Source of the DNA: Deltaproteobacteria bacterium
GTDB taxonomy: Bacteria > Myxococcota_A > Polyangia > Polyangiales > JADJMO01
Reading direction: 5' to 3'
Assembly (NCBI GenBank): GCA_025363655.1
Contig: JANYDK010000016.1
Coordinates: forward strand, 1 to 64,000
Length of the DNA: 64,000 nucleotides
Under the pieces are notes generated by a model. It worked only from the letters and a program-made list of their open reading frames with translations, did no database searches and was not told the DNA's origin. Positions 56,781 to 64,000 of the stretch are shown here, in pieces; position 1 is the stretch's first letter, and every line of letters starts with the position of its first letter. A program made the position numbers and the translations under genes.

Positions 56781-59543
56781 TCACTCGATCTGCACGGTCG
56801 ACGTCGGTGCCGCCGTCGCGGTCGGAGCGGCGGTCGTCGTACCCGCCGCGGTCGGTGCGATGGCGATCGCCGCAGGCAGGAGCAGCGGCTTCTTCAGGAG
56901 CTCGCGGCAGGCTTTGCTGTCGTTGACCGCGTCGGTCAGCTCCTTCAGCACCTGCTCGACCTTCTCGGCGTTCTGCTTCACCTTGACCTTCTCTTCTTCG
57001 GTCTTGGCGCGCGCCTCTTCTTCCTTCTTCTTGGCGTCGATCGCCTCGCGCTCGTTGTCTTGCGCGATGCGCTCGTTGCGTCGCGAGGTCTCGGCGCTGC
57101 CTTCCGCGGCGCGCTGCGCAGCACGTATTTTCCCGACGTAGACGACGCCGAGGACGACGCCGATGGCGATGACGACGGCGCCCACAGTGCCCGCGATGAG
57201 CCGACCTTTGCGCTCTTCGCTGCGAGAGGCGGCGACGAACTCGCTCGCGCGCACCGAGAGCCGCACGGTTCCCTTCTTGCGCGTCTCTTCGGCGACGAGG
57301 AGGCGACGTTTTCGCCAGAGGAGCGTCGGATCGGACGAGGCGGAGAAGCGCGCGGCGTCGCCCTCGAGCTCGGAGGCGATGAGACGATCTTCGCGCGCCT
57401 CGGCGAGCCACGAGCGCAGCCTTTCCCAGTGACCGAGGAGCGATTCGTGCGCCAGCGTGTAGCCGCCTGTCAGCCGGACGATGAGGCGCGCATCCTCGAA
57501 CGTATCGACGATCGCGGCCGAGCCGACCTCCTCGAGGAGCTGCTCGCGCGTGCGTGAGGCGCGCGTACCCTCGGCGGTGGTGAGCGCCAACATCAGGCTG
57601 CGCGTGGCTGCGAGCGCCGCGAATTGATCGCCAGGCAGACGCGCGACGGTCGCCTCGGCGTGTCGGTCGAGCGCGCCGGCGATGCCGCCGATGGCGCGAA
57701 AACCCTTGCGGGTGATGCGCTTCTCGCGCTCGTCACGCTGGCGCCAGAGCTGCGTCAGCGCGAACTGCACGAGCGGCATCGCGGCGGTGGTGTCCTCCAA
57801 ACTGGCGAGAATTTCCCCGCGCAGCGCGTCGTCCTCGAACGAATAGCCATAGGCGGCGATCGCTTGATCGAGCACCTCTGCCCAGGCCGCCTCGCCCATC
57901 GGGCTCACGAGCATCATCCCACGCGTGAGCACGCGGCCGAAGTCGTTGCCGAGAGCGAGGAGTGGATCGAGCAAGTCCCGGCGAGCGGCGACGACGGTGC
58001 GCACGCCCGGGAGCATCACCTCGCCGAGCCTCTGCAAGAGCTGCGCGGCCGCGGCGCGGGCTTCGCCGTGGGCGATGGTGGTCAGCTCTTCGAGTTGATC
58101 GACGAGGACGATGAGCCCGCGCCCCGAGCTCTGGACGTGTTCGGCGATCGCCGAGACGACGTCCTCGGGGCGCGCGTCGGCGACCGCGGGCACCACGCGC
58201 GCGATGCCGTCGACGATCGCGCGGTAGGGCGCGGGACCGGGCGAGACGACGACGCGATCCCACTTCGCCGGCCAGCGACCGAGCGCGCCGTCGAGCACCG
58301 CCGGGAGGACGCCGGCGCGGGCGAGGCTGCTTTTTCCGCTGCCGGAAGAGCCGACGAGGGCGACGAGGCCGTGGCCGCGGAGGAGCTCGACCGCAGCCGC
58401 GACCTCGGCGCGTCGTCCGAAGTAGACGTCGCGATCAGACTCTTCGAAGCGTCCGAGGCCACGAAACGGACCGACGTCTTCCGGCGGCAATGGACGACTC
58501 TTGCCGGCGATCTCTGCGCGGACCCGTTCGAGCTCACGGGCGACGGCTTCGGCCGACGAAGGACGTTTCTCGCGCGTCGGATCGAGGAGCGCATCGACTA
58601 GTCGCACCAGCGCCTCGGGCAGTCCGGCGTGCGCGCTTCCGAGCGAAGGTGCGCGTTCGGTCCCGTAGAGCACGTCGGTGCGCGGCCCCGGTTCACTCCG
58701 CGACTTGTTGGCGACGACGCTGGGAACGAATCCGGCGAGGCACTCGAAGACGAGGACGCCGAGGCCGTAGAGATCGCTCGAGGAGACGGCGACGGCGGTC
58801 GTCGACATGCATACTGGATCTATGTATCCGATGGTGCCGCTGATCATCGGCGCCGAGGGCTCGGGCTCCGAGTGCTCTTGGAGGAGGCTGGCCTTGCTCC
58901 CGACCGCTTCGACGAGGAAGTGATCGACCAGCACCTCGCGCGGCGCCTCGATTTCTGGCTCTTTCTGTCGCTTCTTCGGCGCACGTTCGGCGGCGGCGAT
59001 GCCGAAGTCGATGAGCTTGTAGCCGCCCGGCGTGCGCACCACGTTGGCCGGTTTGACGTCGCGATGGACGAGGCCCGTCTGGTGCACGACCGAGAGCGCC
59101 GAGGCGATGGCGACGCCGACCTCGAGCGCGTCGAGGACGCCGAGCTGACCGCTGCGCGCGAGGATGGCATCGAGCGGATCGCCGTCGACGTGCTCCATCG
59201 CGAGGCCGACGACGCCGCGCTCGTCGTCGGTGGCGAGGGCGTAGAAGCGCACCACGTTGGGGTGCTCGACCCGACAGAGCGCGCGCGCCTCTTCGACGAT
59301 GCGTTCGCGTTCACGATCGGTCGCACCGGGAGTGCCGCTCGTGCGCTTGCCGTCGCGCTCGCCATCGAGGGCGAAGAGCTTCACCGCGGCGCTGCGCAGT
59401 CGCGTCTCGCCGTAGACCTCCTCCGCCAGCCACACCGGCGCGAAGCCGCCCTTCCCGAGCGGGCGCAGGAGATGAAACGCGCCGATGTGCCGCTGATGAT
59501 CGGGCAGCTCGAGAAATTTACGCAAGGACGGCGCGGCGGCCAT
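56781..59543 (-). CDS. Ser/Thr kinase fused to a STAND-type NTPase and membrane anchor
   Basis: 920 residues from the ATG at 59543. Kinase domain 20-360: GKGGFAPVWLAE, AAVKLFAL, LVHRDVKPANVV, KLIDFGIA; the activation segment carries a long insert (about 60 residues). Next a STAND NTPase of the novel-STAND type, about 370-720: GPFRGLGRFEESDRDVYFGR leading in, Walker A ALVGSSGSGKSSLARAG, Walker B LIVLVDQLEELTT, and the PLVQFALTQLWRQRD segment common in this family. A membrane span (RLIAGTVGAVVIAIGVVLGVV) follows, then a charged coiled coil and an Ala/Pro tail outside. Probably couples NTP-dependent oligomerisation to phosphorylation. Lies 11 bp after the VWA-like lipoprotein gene. Confidence 0.92.
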   Translation of the reverse strand: MAAAPSLRKFLELPDHQRHIGAFHLLRPLGKGGFAPVWLAEEVYGETRLRSAAVKLFALDGERDGKRTSGTPGATDRERERIVEEARALCRVEHPNVVRFYALATDDERGVVGLAMEHVDGDPLDAILARSGQLGVLDALEVGVAIASALSVVHQTGLVHRDVKPANVVRTPGGYKLIDFGIAAAERAPKKRQKEPEIEAPREVLVDHFLVEAVGSKASLLQEHSEPEPSAPMISGTIGYIDPVCMSTTAVAVSSSDLYGLGVLVFECLAGFVPSVVANKSRSEPGPRTDVLYGTERAPSLGSAHAGLPEALVRLVDALLDPTREKRPSSAEAVARELERVRAEIAGKSRPLPPEDVGPFRGLGRFEESDRDVYFGRRAEVAAAVELLRGHGLVALVGSSGSGKSSLARAGVLPAVLDGALGRWPAKWDRVVVSPGPAPYRAIVDGIARVVPAVADARPEDVVSAIAEHVQSSGRGLIVLVDQLEELTTIAHGEARAAAAQLLQRLGEVMLPGVRTVVAARRDLLDPLLALGNDFGRVLTRGMMLVSPMGEAAWAEVLDQAIAAYGYSFEDDALRGEILASLEDTTAAMPLVQFALTQLWRQRDEREKRITRKGFRAIGGIAGALDRHAEATVARLPGDQFAALAATRSLMLALTTAEGTRASRTREQLLEEVGSAAIVDTFEDARLIVRLTGGYTLAHESLLGHWERLRSWLAEAREDRLIASELEGDAARFSASSDPTLLWRKRRLLVAEETRKKGTVRLSVRASEFVAASRSEERKGRLIAGTVGAVVIAIGVVLGVVYVGKIRAAQRAAEGSAETSRRNERIAQDNEREAIDAKKKEEEARAKTEEEKVKVKQNAEKVEQVLKELTDAVNDSKACRELLKKPLLLPAAIAIAPTAAGTTTAAPTATAAPTSTVQIE

Positions 59544-59554
59544 GGCCCTCGATA

Positions 59555-61873
59555 CTAGCGCCGAAGGGAGATGAACACGTCCGAACCAACTTGCGTCTTC
59601 GCATTGCCGACGAAGCGCAAAGATCCCGTCGCCGACGCGCAGCCGGCGGCGAAGAGAGAAGGATTCGTCGTGTAACAGAAGCCTCCACCGGCGACCGCGC
59701 TCGGCGAGTAGTCGAGCGCGTTGGCGCACGCCGTCGCTTGCGCGGGCGGCACGCGTTCGCCGGCGAGTTGCTTCACCTCGCAGACGAGTCGCCGGTGACC
59801 GGCGCCGTCTTTGACGTAGACACTTCCGTTCTCGACGAGGGCGCGGGCCGTGCTTTCGCCGACGTGACCCTCGGCGTCGACGTAGGGGAGAAGAAACTCC
59901 ATCGTCGACGTCGCAGCGGCCGGCGTCGCGGGCGGCGCGCCAGGTCCCGAGGGGCGACGACACGGCTCACCTCCCGGCGTGCAGTACCCGTTGGAGATGA
60001 AGTCACATCGGCTGAGCCCGTCGACGGTCTCGTCCTTGAACACCTCGTAGACGACCGCGTCGAGGTTGCCGGTGGAGTCGACCGAGAGCGGGACGCGGAA
60101 GCAGCGCGCTTGCAACGTCTCGGCGACGCGCGCGCCGATGGCAGAGACGATGGGCCCGAAGTCGGGCGCGCAGATCGACGAGACGACGCCGATCGCGCCT
60201 AAATCGTGGAGAATTCGCAGGTGACGCAGCCCCGGGTAGGCGCCGTAATGCGTTTGGATCGCGTCCGCGCAGAGAGGGTTCGAGGCCGACGCCGCGACGT
60301 CGGCGCAGGCGAACGACGCCGCCGGATCGAGGCGTGGCGCGATGCAGGCGAACTGCAGATCGGGCGTGGTGAGCAGCCGATCGCCGCCGTTGACCAGGTC
60401 TCGCGTGCGATCGCCTGCGTAGACGACGAGGCCCTTGCGCGGCACGATCGACTCGATCATGTGCGGATCGCGGATCGCGTGATCGGGCGAGATGAGCTTC
60501 GCCCACCCGTTCTCGTCGAGCACCTTGGGCGCGCCGCTGCTCGTCTGCACGAGCCCTGGCGGCACGCCGACGATGCCGGCGACGACGACGAGCTCGGCCG
60601 ATCGCAAGCCACCGGCGTAGATCGGGTTGGTCATCGGGTAGGTCACGCCGCCTGCGTCTCGGCCGGGAACTTCGGGCGAGAGAAAGCCGTCGACGTAGCG
60701 CTGACGTGACCAGAGAAAATTGTAGCCGAAGCGCTGGGTCATCGCGAACGCGCGGAGCGATCGGTCGTCGTGATCGTCCCCGCTCCAGTCTTTCGCGCAG
60801 TTCGAATCGCTCGAGTCCTCGAAGCACGAGCGGCAGCCGAAGACGTCGTGCAGCTTCGTGTACTCGCTCGCGGTCTCGGGCTCGAAGTCGTCGGGCACGC
60901 CGGCACACGCGGCAAAGCCGTGCAGCATGCCTTGCGCGCGCATCGCCCACGGAAGCCAGTTCTTGCTCGCGGGCTTGAGCGAGGCGTCGTTCTCGTCGGA
61001 GAGGACGACCACCGCGAGGAGCGAATCGGGGCGGAGGAAGCTCTTTCGCTGCGCCAGGAGCTCGTCATCGACGCCGCTGACCTCGATGCTGCTGCTGCCG
61101 CAATCGTCCCCCGCGGCGCCGGCGGTGCACGTCGCCGACGCCTTGGCATATGGAGTCGGGTCGATGAGGAAGTGGTAGAGCGCCTCCCACGTCTCTTCGT
61201 AGCCGCAGCCCGTTTCGCGCGCGGAGAGGACGATGCACGAGGCCGCGATCTCGAGCGGGGCCGCCATGTTCGCGCCGACGTATCCCGCGGCGGGATCGCG
61301 ATCGTTGGTGAAGACCCAACCGAGCGCGCTCGCGGCGACGGCCGTCTGGCAGGCTCCATAGGAGGGAACCTTGCTCCCGTGCTCGAGGTAGTAGCCCACG
61401 CCGCTCGCCGTCGCCGATCGCGGCAAGAGGTGACCTCGATCGTCGTTCTCGGGAGTGCTGAGCGCCGGGTCGCAGGCGCTGGTGCCGTGCGAGCCGAGCG
61501 AGGTCGTGATGACCCCGACGTGGAGATCGAGCACCGGCTGCGGCGATGCCCCGCCGGTGTCGGTGGGATCGACGAGGCCGCGGACGAGCGCAGGAATGCC
61601 GCGCGCGAGCTCGAGTTGCTTGTCGACCATCGAGCTCGAGTTGTCGACGACGAAGAGCAGGTCGACCTTGTCGATGCCGTGCGCGTAGATCGGCACGGGT
61701 TTCTGGAGGACGAGGGTGCTGCCCGCGTCGCAGTCGCCGACGCAGGTGACGACGTGCAGGTCGCCGGTCCCGGCGATGGCGTTGCATCCTTCGCTGACGG
61801 CGCCGAGCGCGACGCTGAGGCCGAGCCCGAAGACGCCGGTGACGACGGTCGATCGCGAACGCCACGGCGACAT
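59555..61873 (-). CDS. Secreted VWA-like lipoprotein
   Basis: 772 residues from the ATG at 61873. Signal with lipobox near GAVSEGC. The VWA-like domain starts at about residue 60: VDLLFVVDNSSSMVDKQ contains the DxSxS MIDAS motif, and later LLAVVVLSDENDAS. It has about 20 Cys, probably disulfide bonded, and a long C-terminal region (FVYEVFKDETVDGLSRCDF, LVCEVKQLAGERVPPAQATA). Such large VWA lipoproteins are common in myxobacteria with roles in surface adhesion or complexes suspected. First gene of a likely pair with the kinase-STAND protein. Confidence 0.82.
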   Translation of the reverse strand: MSPWRSRSTVVTGVFGLGLSVALGAVSEGCNAIAGTGDLHVVTCVGDCDAGSTLVLQKPVPIYAHGIDKVDLLFVVDNSSSMVDKQLELARGIPALVRGLVDPTDTGGASPQPVLDLHVGVITTSLGSHGTSACDPALSTPENDDRGHLLPRSATASGVGYYLEHGSKVPSYGACQTAVAASALGWVFTNDRDPAAGYVGANMAAPLEIAASCIVLSARETGCGYEETWEALYHFLIDPTPYAKASATCTAGAAGDDCGSSSIEVSGVDDELLAQRKSFLRPDSLLAVVVLSDENDASLKPASKNWLPWAMRAQGMLHGFAACAGVPDDFEPETASEYTKLHDVFGCRSCFEDSSDSNCAKDWSGDDHDDRSLRAFAMTQRFGYNFLWSRQRYVDGFLSPEVPGRDAGGVTYPMTNPIYAGGLRSAELVVVAGIVGVPPGLVQTSSGAPKVLDENGWAKLISPDHAIRDPHMIESIVPRKGLVVYAGDRTRDLVNGGDRLLTTPDLQFACIAPRLDPAASFACADVAASASNPLCADAIQTHYGAYPGLRHLRILHDLGAIGVVSSICAPDFGPIVSAIGARVAETLQARCFRVPLSVDSTGNLDAVVYEVFKDETVDGLSRCDFISNGYCTPGGEPCRRPSGPGAPPATPAAATSTMEFLLPYVDAEGHVGESTARALVENGSVYVKDGAGHRRLVCEVKQLAGERVPPAQATACANALDYSPSAVAGGGFCYTTNPSLFAAGCASATGSLRFVGNAKTQVGSDVFISLRR

Positions 61874-61912
61874 CTGCGCACGATAGCAGCCGCGCCGGTG
61901 TCGTGTTTCGAT

Positions 61913-62962
61913 GTGCGCGTGCATGGGTTCGTCAGTCGTTCGGCCGCGGGGTGGCTCGCCCTCGCGACCATCCTCGCTCCCCTCCTCGCTCCCCTCGTGA
62001 GCGTCACCTGCGCGCGCACGGCACGCGCCACCGAAGGCCCTGCGGAGCCCTCGGCCGAAGACAAGGAGTCTGCGCGCGTCGTCTTCGGCCTCGCGCTCGG
62101 CCTCCGCGAACAAGGCAAGTTGCACGAAGCGCTCGAGAAATTCTTGCTCGCCAACAGCCTCTACAGCACGCCGATCACCGCGCTCGAGCTGGGAAAGACG
62201 CATTTCGCGCTCGGCCAGTGGGTGGCCGCGAGCGCTGCGTTCGAGTCGGTGGCGAAGATTCCGGTGCGTTCGAGCGAGTCCGAGAAATCGGCGAGCGCGC
62301 GCGCGGAGGCCGAGAAAAACGCCACCGAATTGCGCCCGCGCATCCCCGAGCTGACGGTCAACGTCGTCGGCCTCGCAAAGTACGAGGCGGTGGTGATCTC
62401 GATCGATGGCGTCGTCGTTCCAAAGGCCGGTACCACCACCGTGCAGCTCGTCGACCCTGGCAAGCACGTCGTCGCGCTCCGCCTCGCCGGCTCCAAGAGT
62501 CCGACGGCCGAGGTCACGCTCGTCGAAGGCGATCGCAAGCAGGTCACCCTCGTCGTCCCCGCCGCCGAATCGGTGCCCATTCTCGACGTGCCCAGGCCGC
62601 GGTCGAACACCCCGAAGACCAGCCCGCTCGTCTACGTCGGCTTCGGCATCGGCGTCACCGGCGTCCTCGTCGGCGCGGTCACCGGCACCGTCGCGCTCAC
62701 CAAGGCCTCGTCGGTGAAGGGCCAATGCGTCGGCTCCGCGTGTCCCCCCGAGGTCGCCGACGATCTCGATCTCTCGCGCAAGATGGGCAACGTCTCCACC
62801 GTCTCGTTCGTCGTCGGTGGGCTCGGCGCGGTCATAGGCGTCGTCGGTCTCCTCGCCTCCGACGGAGGAGCGAAGAACGAAAGCGCGAAATCGCCGTCGA
62901 TCCAACCTTCGATTCAACCTTCCATCGGGCTCGGTACCGTCGGGGTCGTCGGAGCCTTCTGA
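61913..62962 (+). CDS. Secreted TPR/PEGA-like membrane protein paired with a kinase
   Basis: 349 residues, GTG at 61913. Signal peptide (GWLALATILAPLLAPLVSVTCA...ATE), helical TPR-like part (ARVVFGLALGLREQGKLHEAL, TPITALELGKTHFALGQW), a PEGA-like beta segment (VVISIDGVVVPKAGTTTVQL, DPGKHVVALRL) and two membrane segments (VYVGFGIGVTGVLVGAVTG and TVSFVVGGLGAVIGVVGLLA). Same plan as the protein at 43328-44164. Its stop overlaps the kinase start (TGATG). Ends with a short repeat (PSIQPSIQPSI). Confidence 0.78.
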   Translation: MRVHGFVSRSAAGWLALATILAPLLAPLVSVTCARTARATEGPAEPSAEDKESARVVFGLALGLREQGKLHEALEKFLLANSLYSTPITALELGKTHFALGQWVAASAAFESVAKIPVRSSESEKSASARAEAEKNATELRPRIPELTVNVVGLAKYEAVVISIDGVVVPKAGTTTVQLVDPGKHVVALRLAGSKSPTAEVTLVEGDRKQVTLVVPAAESVPILDVPRPRSNTPKTSPLVYVGFGIGVTGVLVGAVTGTVALTKASSVKGQCVGSACPPEVADDLDLSRKMGNVSTVSFVVGGLGAVIGVVGLLASDGGAKNESAKSPSIQPSIQPSIGLGTVGVVGAF

Positions 62963-64000
62963 TGGGACCGACGAGCCTGGAGGACGCACGCGCACGCATC
63001 GGTTGCGTGCTTCGTCAGCGGTGGGAGCTCGAGGCCGTGCTCGGCATCGGCGGCGCCGCCGTCGTCTATCGCGGCAAGCACCGCAACGGCGTGCGCGCGG
63101 CGATCAAGGTGCTGCACACGCCGCTGGTGCGCGACCCGATCACACGCCAACGTTTTCTCCGTGAGGCGTACCTCGCCAACAGCATCGTCCACCACGGCGT
63201 CGTCAAAGTGCTCGACGACGACGAAGATCCGAGAATCGGCCCTTACATCGTGATGGAGCTGCTCGACGGCGAGTCGATCCTCGACCTCCTCGATCGCGGC
63301 GCGACGATGACGCCGGAGCGTGCGCTCGAGGTCGTCGATCAGACGCTCGACGTGCTGACGGTGGCGCACGAGCGGGGCATCGTCCATCGCGATCTCAAGC
63401 CGGGCAATCTCTTCCTCTGCCGCGACGGCTCGGTGAAAGTGCTCGATTTCGGCATCGCGCGCCTGCAGCCGATCGCCGGTGAGTCGCGGCTCACGCGCGT
63501 CGGACAGCAGCTGGGGACTCCAGCGTACATGGCGCCCGAGCAGGCCCTCGGCTTCGGTCGCGAGGTCGATGGACGCGCCGACATCTATGCGCTCGGCGCC
63601 ACCATCTTCCGTATCCTCACCGGTCGCCACGTGCACGTCGGCGATCGCGACGATCCGAAGGTGCCGCCGCGCATCTCGGCGATCGTCGAGCGCGCGCTCC
63701 AGCCCGATCCCGACGCACGCTACGCCGATGCCGCCGAGATGCAGCTCGACGTGCGCCGCGTGCGTTCGGGGGCTGAGCCCGACGCGCGCGTGGCAGGCGT
63801 GCCGACGACGCGCGCGCTCTCCACGCGGACGACCGCACACGACGAGCTGGCCGACGCCCTCCGCGCCGAAGCGCACGCGCGCGCCGGGCAAATCGACGCC
63901 TTCAGCACGCCGACGTCGGTGGCGAATCCCGAGCCCACGCCGCAGCTCCGCACGTCCTACGACGACGTCCACGATCTCGTCGCCAGCAGCGCCGAGCTCG
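62962..64000 (+). CDS. Ser/Thr protein kinase, C-terminus cut by the window edge
   Basis: Starts at the ATG in the TGATG overlap and stays open to the window end (346 codons). Kinase core complete: GIGGAAVVYRGKH glycine loop, AAIKVLHTP, FLREAYLAN, IVHRDLKPGNLFL, VLDFGIARL, TPAYMAPEQALG and DIYALGATIFRIL. After about residue 275 a Thr/Ser/Ala-rich linker begins, as in other myxobacterial kinases before a membrane span or regulatory domain, which would lie beyond the window. Confidence 0.93.
   Translation, partial: MGPTSLEDARARIGCVLRQRWELEAVLGIGGAAVVYRGKHRNGVRAAIKVLHTPLVRDPITRQRFLREAYLANSIVHHGVVKVLDDDEDPRIGPYIVMELLDGESILDLLDRGATMTPERALEVVDQTLDVLTVAHERGIVHRDLKPGNLFLCRDGSVKVLDFGIARLQPIAGESRLTRVGQQLGTPAYMAPEQALGFGREVDGRADIYALGATIFRILTGRHVHVGDRDDPKVPPRISAIVERALQPDPDARYADAAEMQLDVRRVRSGAEPDARVAGVPTTRALSTRTTAHDELADALRAEAHARAGQIDAFSTPTSVANPEPTPQLRTSYDDVHDLVASSAEL

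Overview
The window reads as a high-GC, gene-dense myxobacterial chromosome segment, most likely Polyangiales (Polyangiaceae or Labilithrix-like). The signs are strong G/C third-position bias, many secreted lipoproteins with Ser/Thr/Asp-rich linkers after the lipobox Cys, four eukaryote-type Ser/Thr kinases (one with an HRDVSPQNVLV catalytic loop and a secreted tail), an FHA-type sigma-54 activator, VIT/VWA and VWA-like proteins, and many 4-bp ATGA/GTGA start-stop overlaps. I see no rRNA, tRNA, CRISPR array or intact insertion sequence.

Layout. 1-523: broken hemA end with an 81-bp fold-back, probably an assembly artefact. 520-3616: ccsA/hemX-like, astA, a structured repeat, then rplM-rpsI with an intrinsic terminator. 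3644-5609: coupled ATC-hydrolase-like, pirin and OsmC genes. 5638-9915: kinase, LigD-type polymerase, separate ATP-dependent ligase and a deaminase-only RibD homologue. 10016-13655: secreted lipoprotein, dihaem cytochrome c, EEP hydrolase and thioredoxin. 13802-16928: VIT-VWA, ECF sigma and small-protein operon. 16990-17285: GAF remnant. 17284-27526: signal-peptidase-like protein with Thr in place of the catalytic Ser, followed by three translationally coupled ClpB-like AAA+ genes. 27510-32094: lipoprotein, RNase E/G, dtd, CxxC-repeat protein and a hypothetical gene. 32430-38491: NAD-epimerase/DUF2867-like protein, OsmC, thioesterase, WS/DGAT, FHA-sigma-54 activator. 38531-51302: helicase-associated protein carrying the second repeat copy in frame, a kinase with its secreted partner, and many lipoproteins. 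51328-56635: HD protein, MBL lipoprotein, a ferritin-ferredoxin-double-CDGSH fusion, propeller lipoprotein and a decayed LysR locus with its operator. 56781-64000: kinase-STAND ATPase, VWA-like lipoprotein, TPR/PEGA protein and a kinase cut by the window edge.

The most interesting system is 18016-27526: three consecutive ClpB-type double-AAA+ proteins joined by 4-bp overlaps. The first two carry C-terminal regions that resemble the PCRF domain of peptide-chain release factors, and the first ends in an L7/L12-like C-terminal domain. All three lack the GYVG pore loop in the second AAA+ ring and the canonical Walker B glutamate in the first. I infer a ribosome-associated, possibly hetero-oligomeric AAA+ machine. 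A second theme is a roughly 70-bp two-hairpin repeat whose two copies differ by compensatory changes, one lying in the rplM leader and the other read in frame inside a protein.
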